Shown here piece after piece: positions 47,145 through 53,252 of a stretch of 64,000 nt of DNA; position 1 is the stretch's first letter; each line of letters begins with the position of its first letter. Source of the DNA: Veillonella sp. KGMB01456 (GTDB taxonomy: Bacteria > Bacillota > Negativicutes > Veillonellales > Veillonellaceae); contig NZ_JALKIG010000002.1 of the NCBI RefSeq assembly GCF_023051165.1, positions 59,883-123,882 on the forward strand. Reading direction: 5' to 3'. The notes below the pieces were generated by a model, which saw only the letters and a list, made by a program, of their open reading frames with translations, made no database searches and was not told the DNA's origin. Both the position numbers and the translations under genes were made by a program.

Positions 47145-47480
47145 ATGAAATGTAAACACGCTACTCGTGAAATTCCAACAGATCCACATGGTAAAGCTCG
47201 TTATGAACGTGCGATGCGTCACATGGAATTGGCAAAAGAACAGGGGATGTCCAGTGAAGAAATACATGCTTTATTTAAGCTCATCATGGATTTTGATCCT
47301 AAAAAAGATTTGGACAAAGTTCCTAATGATGATGCTCATAAAAAATTCCGTCAAGCCTTATCCCATGCTAACCGTGCCGTAGAAGAAGGTGAATCCGACG
47401 AAGAAGCCCATGAAATCTTCCGTCGCATTATGCATGGTGAAACAGCGGGTAAGTGCAAACATCGTAAGGAAGAGGCTTAA
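47145..47480 (+). CDS. Small hypothetical protein with two helical repeats and CKH termini
   Basis: A 111-residue protein. Two similar segments, ARYERAMRHMELAKEQGMSS followed by EEIHALFKLIM, and AHKKFRQALSHANRAVEEGE followed by SDEEAHEIFRRIM, indicate an internal duplication of a two-helix unit. Both ends carry Cys-Lys-His (residues 2-5 and near 105), which could hold a metal together. No signal or membrane segment. AAAGGAG precedes the ATG and a terminator follows, so it is monocistronic. I do not recognise the family. Confidence 0.75.
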   Translation: MKCKHATREIPTDPHGKARYERAMRHMELAKEQGMSSEEIHALFKLIMDFDPKKDLDKVPNDDAHKKFRQALSHANRAVEEGESDEEAHEIFRRIMHGETAGKCKHRKEEA

Positions 47481-47566
47481 TATATAGGCGTTTACCGGCG
47501 AAGGGAAGGCAATCAGGTTTATTTCTGTATAATTATAGAATTCGCTATGCGAGGTCTTTATAGGAG

Positions 47567-47593
47567 AGTGGCGATTGATGTCGCCACTTTTTT
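47567..47593 (+). terminator. Terminator after the CKH protein gene
   Basis: AGTGGCGA (47567-47574), loop TTGATG, TCGCCACT (47581-47588), then TTTTT. Confidence 0.88.
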
Positions 47594-47653
47594 CGTTGTC
47601 AAAATACATTTTAATTTGATAAAAATAATCCTATTATTAACATGATTTTCATT

Positions 47654-47683
47654 AATTTTACACATTTTTTAATATGTAAAATT
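47654..47683 (+). promoter_or_regulatory. Inverted repeat upstream of the XRE regulator
   Basis: AATTTTACA (47654-47662) and TGTAAAATT (47675-47683) form a perfect 9-bp inverted repeat with centres about 21 bases apart, the spacing of dimeric repressor sites. The rest of 47594-47804 is very AT-rich and has no gene. Confidence 0.45.
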
Positions 47684-47804
47684 TGTTGATTATTAAGATG
47701 CTATGTGGCATATATCATATTAATAAGGGTTTTATTTATGTGCTACATGATGGGCTCATTTATGTCATACTGTGTAGTAAGATATGAATGAGGAGTTTGA
47801 TAAT

Positions 47805-48059
47805 ATGGACGAACAAAAGAACAGTTTATTTAAGTGTATTGGCGCCAAAGTTACATATTACCGTACCCTGCGTGGCTTGACGCAACGCGAACTGGCCGAA
47901 AAAATAGGCATTAGTCCCAGCACTTTAAATAAAGTGGAACGCGGTGCCTATAATCAGAATGTATCGATTGCTATGTTACTGGACATTGCTGAAGGGCTGG
48001 ACGTAGACGTAACATATTTTCTGACTATAACCGAAGCAGATAAAAAGGTATTGTTCTAA
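47805..48059 (+). CDS. XRE-family helix-turn-helix transcriptional regulator
   Basis: An 84-residue DNA-binding protein from the ATG at 47805, which follows GAGGAG (47790-47795); an ATG at 47784 seven codons upstream has no ribosome site. The HTH spans about residues 15-70: IGAKVTYYRTLRGLTQRELA, then GISPSTLNKVERGAYNQNVS and IAMLLDIAEGLDVDV. There is no effector domain. It probably autoregulates through the upstream inverted repeat or controls the small gene downstream. Confidence 0.85.
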   Translation: MDEQKNSLFKCIGAKVTYYRTLRGLTQRELAEKIGISPSTLNKVERGAYNQNVSIAMLLDIAEGLDVDVTYFLTITEADKKVLF

Positions 48060-48165
48060 CAGTACTATTTTGCGGTAACATATTGACTAAGCTAAGACCG
48101 TATTATTGCGAGTTTGCCTGTTATGGTTAAGTAATTTTGCACATTTTTGGCTTGAAATAGCTTGT

Positions 48166-48179
48166 AATAACTTGTTATT
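48166..48179 (+). promoter_or_regulatory. Perfect palindrome over a putative -10, upstream of a 29-residue gene
   Basis: AATAACTTGTTATT has perfect 6-base half-sites with a 2-base centre and overlaps a possible promoter (TTGAAA at 48152-48157, TTATTT at 48175-48180). It is a candidate operator, perhaps for the XRE regulator just upstream. Confidence 0.45.
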
Positions 48180-48219
48180 TCGCATAACCCGTTAACAACG
48201 TATGGAAAGTAGGTTACTT

Positions 48220-48309
48220 ATGGCAGATGTTATTGATTTTGAAAAGGCTTCACAGCGTAAGAAGCAAAAGTTGATTACTAAGCTGGATGATATTTTAAAA
48301 CATAAATAA
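48220..48309 (+). CDS. Small 29-residue basic protein
   Basis: The frame begins MADVIDFEKASQRKKQKL and ends KLDDILKHK before TAA. AGTAGG lies upstream and a strong terminator starts 11 bases after the stop, so a short transcript is bounded by a promoter and terminator. The peptide is a charged, probably helical sequence, with no membrane segment. No known family is recognised. Confidence 0.6.
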   Translation: MADVIDFEKASQRKKQKLITKLDDILKHK

Positions 48310-48319
48310 GAAATTTTAG

Positions 48320-48356
48320 ACAGGTCAACATTAGTGAAAGATTTGACCTGTTTTTT
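48320..48356 (+). terminator. Terminator after the 29-residue gene
   Basis: ACAGGTCAA (48320-48328) pairs with TTGACCTGT (48343-48351), followed by TTTTT. Confidence 0.9.
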
Positions 48357-48363
48357 ATTGGGC

Positions 48364-48418
48364 CACCCCTATGTCCGGGTACTATGTTATATTAACCATG
48401 TAACCGGATGTAGGGGTG
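48364..48418 (+). other. Long hairpin in the leader of the next membrane protein gene
   Basis: CACCCCTATGTCCGG (48364-48378) pairs over 15 bp, with two G-U pairs, with CCGGATGTAGGGGTG (48404-48418); loop of 25 bases. ATTTTATATG follows. A second inverted repeat, CTCAAAAG (48429-48436) with CTTTTGAG (48496-48503), brackets the sequence just before the gene at 48529. No known riboswitch class is recognised. Confidence 0.55.
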
Positions 48419-48528
48419 ATTTTATATGCTCAAAAGTAGCCCATGGCACTGCGACGTGAATCCTCAAAATCCGTAACAGTATTGATACACTAATTCTTTT
48501 GAGTAAGGTAACGTAGGGGGTAGAAAGT

Positions 48529-49317
48529 ATGGAACGTATTAAGTATTTATTTTTCCTAAATGACAATAAGCCATTAAAAGAGCGGTTTATTGACCGGTCC
48601 GAGTCTAAAATATTTATGTTTCTGTCGTTTTTCTTTGTATTGTTGCTACCGATAGCTGCTATATTCCATAAAGTAGTTGGCGTAGGGATGCCCCTGTTTG
48701 ACGCTTTTATTGTTGTCATCGGAGCGTGGGTTTTGAACACGGTTTGGATGCTGGTTAGTAATCGTGGGGAAACTCAAAAAGCTCGATTTTTCGTAAATAT
48801 TTTATTTTGTTTGGGCAGTATACCGATTTTAGGTTCCTTTTTATATACGCCGCCTTACTATTCACTGCCGATCTTAATAGTTGCGCTCTTATGGCTTGGC
48901 ATTTTAACAGTAATAAGAGACTCCATGCAGACATATTGGGATACACTTATCAAAATGCGTTGGTTCTTTTTAGGACTGATGATTTTATGCTATGGTACGG
49001 TAATTTATTATGAAACCGGTTACCGTGACTTGCCACCGACCATAGTTAAGCCGATTATTTATGCACTGGAGTTCTATGTTGTAAGTTGTTTTACAATGCT
49101 GCAATTAGTGTATCTGAAAAAGGACATTGCCGGTTTTTATGACGAAAAGAAGATTACGGAATGTTACAATTGCGGCAACGTATCCGATATCTGGGATCAA
49201 CCAGGCGGTAAGTTCTATGTGTTAAAATCCGTTGTCGGTATTGTTATCAACTTTATGATGCTATTAATCGTTTGCATCAAGATTGGGCTCTATATATTGA
49301 TACATTATATTTGGTAA
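48529..49317 (+). CDS. Hypothetical multi-spanning membrane protein
   Basis: A 262-residue protein with about six hydrophobic helices in the Yip1-like arrangement (roughly residues 28-46, 52-72, 85-105, 110-126, 143-162, 178-195, and a C-terminal 232-258). A cytoplasmic loop near residues 205-222 contains ECYNCGN, a single CxxC. GGGGGTAGAAAGT precedes the ATG. The family is not recognised. It has a structured leader. Confidence 0.75.
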   Translation: MERIKYLFFLNDNKPLKERFIDRSESKIFMFLSFFFVLLLPIAAIFHKVVGVGMPLFDAFIVVIGAWVLNTVWMLVSNRGETQKARFFVNILFCLGSIPILGSFLYTPPYYSLPILIVALLWLGILTVIRDSMQTYWDTLIKMRWFFLGLMILCYGTVIYYETGYRDLPPTIVKPIIYALEFYVVSCFTMLQLVYLKKDIAGFYDEKKITECYNCGNVSDIWDQPGGKFYVLKSVVGIVINFMMLLIVCIKIGLYILIHYIW

Positions 49318-49396
49318 ATAATTTCTTAACACTAATGTTGAGATAGGGCAAGAAAGAGTAAGTTAATTCCCTTAGCTTAGTCAGTAGTTGCTTTAC

Positions 49397-49425
49397 TTGA
49401 CGCTTATATGTTAATGCGTTAAGAT
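49397..49425 (+). promoter_or_regulatory. Promoter for a putative antitoxin RNA
   Basis: TTGACG (49397-49402), 17 bases, TAAGAT (49420-49425), with a start expected near 49432. It faces the minus-strand toxin gene. Confidence 0.6.
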
Positions 49426-49431
49426 ATATAT

Positions 49432-49536
49432 AAGACGAGCCGTCATAGTGTGTAGCAACGCTAGGCTCATCTCCAGTAAAACTAGTAAAATGAGAAATGG
49501 CCTAGTCGTTACTTTTAGCGATTTAGGTCATTTTTC
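49432..49536 (+). ncRNA. Putative antisense antitoxin RNA of a type I toxin-antitoxin pair
   Basis: About 105 bases from the predicted start to the U-run. A 5' hairpin pairs GACGAGCC (49434-49441) with GGCTCATC (49464-49471). The 3' terminator pairs AAATGGCCTAGTCG (49495-49508) with CGATTTAGGTCATTT (49519-49533) and ends in TTTTT. The RNA is complementary to the 3' untranslated part of the minus-strand toxin mRNA, the arrangement of TxpA/RatA and BsrG/SR4. Existence is inferred from sequence signals only. Confidence 0.6.
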
Positions 49537-49603
49537 ATTTAAGAATCAAGACCACTAGAGTAGCAAAAGCTATCATCAGGGATAACGCTTCGAATACACT
49601 CAT
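49535..49603 (-). CDS. Holin-like toxin peptide, 22 residues
   Basis: The minus strand reads MSVFEALSLMIAFATLVVLILK and stops. This matches the small holin-like toxin family (MxVxEALxLMIxFxxLVV...), single-helix membrane peptides of type I toxin-antitoxin systems in Firmicutes. AAGGAGG (complement of 49611-49617) lies 7 bases before the ATG. The ribosome site can be masked by CATCTCC (complement of 49621-49627). It is shorter than most members, which have a longer charged tail. Confidence 0.75.
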   Translation of the reverse strand: MSVFEALSLMIAFATLVVLILK

Positions 49604-49608
49604 GATCT

Positions 49609-49665
49609 CACCTCCTTAAAGGAGATGACCTAGTCACACTACAACGGCTCTTGATTATTAGTATA
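49609..49665 (-). promoter_or_regulatory. Toxin promoter and leader with a sequestered ribosome site
   Basis: On the minus strand TATACT (49665-49660) with TTTAAT 17 bases upstream gives a start near 49653. The leader begins GAGCCGTTGTAGTGTG and contains TCATCTCC, which can pair locally with GGAGGTGA at the ribosome site, or at long range with GGAGATGA in the 3' region (complement of 49468-49475). Arms 49437-49474 and 49621-49650 form the supporting inverted repeat. Confidence 0.6.
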
Positions 49666-49741
49666 CTCCTTTGTTGTTCATAATTAAAGATTATTTCGAA
49701 AATATGTTCTTGAGGAAAGTTGAAAGAATATGGAAAATAAA

Positions 49742-49769
49742 AACCGGCAATGTTCTTACACTGCCGGTT
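49742..49769 (-). terminator. Terminator of the lysozyme transcript
   Basis: Read on the minus strand, AACCGGCA (49769-49762) pairs with TGCCGGTT (49749-49742), followed by TTTATTTT. Confidence 0.85.
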
Positions 49770-49826
49770 CTACTATAAAAGTATATTATTCTTTGAATAA
49801 GTCTTTATAACTTCAATAAAGTTACT

Positions 49827-50414
49827 TTACGACCAAAACACATCCCCGTCAAACATCTTTTCACCAATCCTCAGTGAATCGGTATATTGCCACATGTGAG
49901 CCGATGGTAGATCGCAGCTGCTATTATACTGGGCGCACCATTTAGGGCACATGAGCTGGGTACCGTCGATGTGATGGGTCCACCAATCAAAATTGGCGTA
50001 CACCCCGGCATAGGCGTAGCCGGCTTGCCAGGCTGTATTGATGAAGGCACTGCAACGATTGGTGATTTGTTGTGTGTCCCAGTAGGGGGCTTCTTCCGCA
50101 TCATACCAAAGGCCCATAGTCAGTCTTGCCGGGACGAGACCGCAGTCATTTAAGATATGGGTAGCAAAAGCAGCTTCTTCGATGGCATCATTGCAGTTTT
50201 GCGCATAGGAATAATAGTATACGCCAATGCTTATGCCCGCATTCAAGGCACCGTTTACATTGTGATAAAATTGACTATCCAAATGCCCGCGACCATAGCC
50301 AAGGCGTATGATGGCAAATTCGATGCCTGCATCACGTACCTCTTGCCAATTTACAATGCCATTATGTTCGCTTACATCAACTCCGTAGTGTTTATTTAAC
50401 TGATTCATTTTCAT
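49827..50414 (-). CDS. GH25-family lysozyme (endolysin-like)
   Basis: A 195-residue N-acetylmuramidase of glycoside hydrolase family 25. The conserved start GVDVSEHNGIVNW holds a catalytic Asp, then FAIIRLGYG, GISIGVYYYSYA and LWYDAEEAPYW with further acidic residues, and a YAGVYAN strand and MWQYTDS near the end. There is no signal peptide, so export would need a holin or lysis, as for phage endolysins, and no cell-wall-binding domain is attached. The first two ATGs (50414, 50408) are both possible; GAGGAG is about 14 bases upstream. It follows the sigma factor gene in the same direction. Confidence 0.85.
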   Translation of the reverse strand: MKMNQLNKHYGVDVSEHNGIVNWQEVRDAGIEFAIIRLGYGRGHLDSQFYHNVNGALNAGISIGVYYYSYAQNCNDAIEEAAFATHILNDCGLVPARLTMGLWYDAEEAPYWDTQQITNRCSAFINTAWQAGYAYAGVYANFDWWTHHIDGTQLMCPKWCAQYNSSCDLPSAHMWQYTDSLRIGEKMFDGDVFWS

Positions 50415-50460
50415 AGTATCTTTTGCAACTCCTCACTGACGTACTTATAACTATTATTGT

Positions 50461-50520
50461 TATTTCTTGTTATTCATTGCTATTCATGGGTATTTATTGC
50501 TATTCATAGTTATTGATTCA
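50461..50520 (-). repeat. Short 10-bp period tandem repeats between sigma factor and lysozyme genes
   Basis: TATTCATTGC, TATTCATGGG, TATTTATTGC, TATTCATAGT and TATTGATTCA succeed one another at 10-base steps from 50471; the 20-bp units 50471-50490 and 50491-50510 match at 17 of 20. They reach into the sigma factor stop codon. Confidence 0.75.
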
Positions 50521-51121
50521 GTTCATCGTTAAAAAATACGGTCAATGCAGCTAACGCTCGATGTTTATGTTGCTGCATGGCCTGGCGGCTGATGCCGTGT
50601 TGTTTGGCCAGTTGAGCCAGGGGAATGTTCTCAATATAATAAGCATAGAGTAGTTTTTGTTGCTGTGGCATGAGTCGCTTGAAGGCTCGTGCTACGGCTT
50701 TTTTATTTGCATTAGCTAAAGCCGTTGTTTCGGCACTGTCGGAAGGAGCTAAGATATCCTCAAACGTCATGGTTTTATTGTCACCGTCAGTAGCCTGATC
50801 CATAATAAATGTTTCCCGCTGCCATTGTTTTCTAAGTTTTCTAAACGCATTGTATTGACCGTATTTAATCCGACTTTTGACAAAACCGGAGAAGGGGACG
50901 TCGCCGTTAATGTCGTATTCTTTGACAGCCCTAATGAACACTTCCCACAGTAAGCTTTCTATATCATTGGCTTCGCATTGCACGGCGCTTACATGAGCGT
51001 ACTTGTGAATAAGACCCTCGTATTTGTGACATAATGCTTTGAGAGCGGCCTCATTATTTTGCTGCGCTGCGTTAATAGTTGCCATTAATTGATTATCGCT
51101 CCATGCTACATTAGGAGTCAT
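50510..51121 (-). CDS. RNA polymerase sigma-70 family sigma factor
   Basis: A 203-residue alternative sigma factor. Region 2 spans about residues 25-70 (LKALCHKYEGLIHKYAH and SLLWEVFIRAVKEYDING), with a following FSGFVKSRIKYGQYNAFRK segment; region 4 is near the C-terminus (LMPQQQKLLYAYYIENIPLA, then QLAKQHGISRQAMQQHKHRA). It lacks region 1.1 and region 3. AGAGG lies 8 bases before the ATG. Its size and the nearby lysozyme recall UviA/TcdR-type factors, but no subgroup is assigned. Three 23-bp direct repeats lie upstream. Confidence 0.85.
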   Translation of the reverse strand: MTPNVAWSDNQLMATINAAQQNNEAALKALCHKYEGLIHKYAHVSAVQCEANDIESLLWEVFIRAVKEYDINGDVPFSGFVKSRIKYGQYNAFRKLRKQWQRETFIMDQATDGDNKTMTFEDILAPSDSAETTALANANKKAVARAFKRLMPQQQKLLYAYYIENIPLAQLAKQHGISRQAMQQHKHRALAALTVFFNDELNQ

Positions 51122-51198
51122 AGTAAAAACCTCTTTTCCTTATACGTTTAAATTAAAGAATTCCTCGAGGATGTTTCATTTTTAAGTTTTTCAGCCTG

Positions 51199-51291
51199 CT
51201 GTTACAAACTGATTTGTTATACTGTTACGAACTGATTTGTTTTACTGTTACGAACTGAGTTATTCGCCGGTAACAAACAGAGTCGTTCTGA
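51199..51291 (-). repeat. 23-bp iterons upstream of the sigma factor gene
   Basis: Units 51199-51221, 51222-51244 and 51245-51267 share CTGTTACrAACTGATTTGTT (third unit partly diverged), and a fourth weaker unit runs 51268-51291 (CGGTAACAAACAGAGTCGTT). The period of about two helical turns places equal faces together. They lie 80-170 bases upstream of the sigma start codon. Confidence 0.85.
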
Positions 51292-51787
51292 TATTACAGA
51301 TTAATTTGTTGAAACGTGTATTGCAATCACTAGTCTTAGTATAGTAAAGCGGCGGTTTTCAGGCAAATCCGGAGAAAACTCGAAAAAGTTTACCACTTAT
51401 GAATCTTGATTTATTGCGTGCCAAGGTATAGAGTAGAGCATGTCGGTAATATGTCTGATTTTTTCATGATTGCAGTTTCATAATGACTAATAAATGATGA
51501 TATTAGTACGCTATTTTTTGGGAAATATATCGGATATGGAGAGCCGGTAGTTGGGGGTAAGCAAATCCATTGGAACAGCTTAGTAACGCATGTATTAAGT
51601 GTAGCGAATTTCAAATGGGTACGATGATTCGGAAGAAGGCGGCTAAGTATTTTAACAAAAACGAGGTCAGTTGACAGGTTCTAGTCTTGTTTATGACTAA
51701 GAGTATGCATTATTGCGTTGGTAAGAATCTTCTGAATTTAAATTAATTGACCGCGGGGATTTATCGTTATAGGGGAGTGTTGTATAT
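51292..51787. other. Gene-free region between divergent sigma factor and hypothetical gene
   Basis: No convincing gene on either strand. A 67-codon minus-strand frame (51411-51614) has no ribosome site and unlikely composition. TTGACA at 51671-51676 might belong to the gene at 51788, but no clear -10 is seen. The region could hold decayed sequence. Confidence 0.4.
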
Positions 51788-52852
51788 ATGGCGGAAAATG
51801 ACACGTATACTTCGATTGAGCGAACGTATTGTATTGATGCCGGTAAAGATTTTATAATTCCACAGTATCTTAATTTCTTCCTGTGTATTTTGGAGGAGCG
51901 GCTGCAGGAGTCGTTGCTCGATACTGCGCCTATAGAGTCTGTAATGAAGCCTTTTAATGAAGGATACATGCTCTTAGTGGAGTATTTGAAATTAAATATT
52001 TTTTCCAGGCGGCATGCGGATAAAATCGTGGATATGTTCAACGATGGTTATATGAAAGCCATGGATCCTGAATTGCTTTGGGAGCGAGAAGAATACGCAG
52101 CTTATGTCGAGGATGCCCATATCATTATTTCTAAAATATGTCACTTAGTGCATTATGAGCAGCGTTATACCTGTCTTACTCATAATCGGTACTCCATGTT
52201 AGCCCCATTTTCACTGCATGATTTAATCGATGCTACCAGGCTAAGCAATAAAGAAATGACTTGTAAATCTCAAGAGAGACGGGAGTTTACGTATGGTCGC
52301 ATTTATCTCAAGGGATGCCGGCGTATCATACGCGATATCAATGTAGCTTTAGTTAATTTTGGTTATAAAGAATTGCCCTCGCCGTTCCAAATTTTATTAT
52401 GCCGAACTATGGATTTGTATGACATAGTAGAGCGTTTGAAGAACATGGTAAGCTACATTGAAGTTTCGAAAAAGATTCCACGGCCTTATATACGCCGTGA
52501 AATAGAATCGGTCCATCAGTCTTTTCATGCCTTTGAAGCCGCCTTTTTGAATGCGTTTTCACAACAAGCGACCAAGAACGATGTACCGGCGGGTACTAAT
52601 AATCAGTCACATCAAGGCGGACCGAAGTTTCTTAATTCACAGCCTCATAAAGAAAAAGTGGCACGCGTTTTGAAAAGTTTAGCCGTCAATTTAGCTTCGC
52701 TCCGTTGGGGCCTATATTTTCTCACACTTAGTTACGGCAGCGGTTATATTAACCAATTTGGCGAACTGGCAATCAAAAAAGGAAATGTGAAAAATAGAGC
52801 CGCCGGTAGAAGACAAAAACGGATAGTGCAAACCTCTTGCACTATCAGCTAA
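51788..52852 (+). CDS. Hypothetical protein, 354 residues
   Basis: No family recognised. The ATG follows GGGGAG at 51772-51777. The sequence is predicted largely helical and soluble, with a central Arg/Lys-rich part and a short Gln/Asn/Gly-rich linker near residues 263-285 before the final region. There is no signal peptide; one modestly hydrophobic stretch (VNLASLRWGLYFLTLSYGSG) lies near residue 300. The last codons form a perfect hairpin, so the 3' end of the gene is also an RNA structure. It stands alone before the FMN riboswitch. Confidence 0.7.
   Translation: MAENDTYTSIERTYCIDAGKDFIIPQYLNFFLCILEERLQESLLDTAPIESVMKPFNEGYMLLVEYLKLNIFSRRHADKIVDMFNDGYMKAMDPELLWEREEYAAYVEDAHIIISKICHLVHYEQRYTCLTHNRYSMLAPFSLHDLIDATRLSNKEMTCKSQERREFTYGRIYLKGCRRIIRDINVALVNFGYKELPSPFQILLCRTMDLYDIVERLKNMVSYIEVSKKIPRPYIRREIESVHQSFHAFEAAFLNAFSQQATKNDVPAGTNNQSHQGGPKFLNSQPHKEKVARVLKSLAVNLASLRWGLYFLTLSYGSGYINQFGELAIKKGNVKNRAAGRRQKRIVQTSCTIS
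52822..52846 (+). terminator. Hairpin overlapping the end of the hypothetical gene
   Basis: GATAGTGCAA (52822-52831) pairs perfectly with TTGCACTATC (52837-52846), loop ACCTC. It sits inside the last codons and is followed by AGCTAAATGATAG with no U-run, so termination is doubtful. Confidence 0.5.
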
Positions 52853-52940
52853 ATGATAGTATAATCAACTATAGAAAAGATGCTCGATTTGATACTAATT
52901 AGATTCGGAAGAGTCATCTTAAATAATTATATATAGATAG

Positions 52941-53068
52941 TCTTTGAGGCAAGGTGCGGAATGTAAGCATTCCAATTCCTGACCGGCGGTCATAGTCCGC
53001 AAACTCTGAAATGGGTTGACTCGGTGCGATTCCGAGACCGACAGTATAGTCTGGATGGGAAAAGACAC
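52941..53068 (+). promoter_or_regulatory. FMN riboswitch (RFN element)
   Basis: The conserved core is present: TTTGAGGCAAGGTGCGGAAT near 52943, CCTGACCGGCGGTCATAGTC near 52979, CCGCAAACTC, a GGTTGACTCGGTGCGATTCC near 53014, and GACCGACAGTATAGTCTGGA then TGGGAAAAGACA near 53036-53068. It binds FMN and controls the riboflavin operon through the terminator at 53203. Confidence 0.95.
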
Positions 53069-53202
53069 GCTATACGTTTGCGTTTTAATTAAGCTGTTAG
53101 GATTCAAGGCGTTTGCCTTTTGATTTGCTGTGAATCAATTAGAGGTAATTGAAGGCTTTCAGCAATTGTAAACAATAAACGATATATAACGTAAATAACT
53201 CA

Positions 53203-53231
53203 GGGACTATAGATACTATAGTTCCTTTTTT
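53203..53231 (+). terminator. Riboswitch-controlled terminator before ribD
   Basis: GGGACTATAG (53203-53212), loop ATA, CTATAGTTCC (53216-53225, one G-U), then TTTTTT. It lies between the FMN aptamer and ribD, the layout for premature termination when FMN is bound. Confidence 0.88.
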
Positions 53232-53252
53232 GTTAGGAGTTGAGTTCATAAT

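Noticed and set aside
51199..51291. CRISPR array
   Set aside because: The 23-bp repeats are directly adjacent with no spacers, and no cas genes are nearby.
51411..51614. 67-codon minus-strand frame between the sigma factor and the hypothetical gene
   Set aside because: No ribosome site, no recognisable domain, composition unlike its neighbours.
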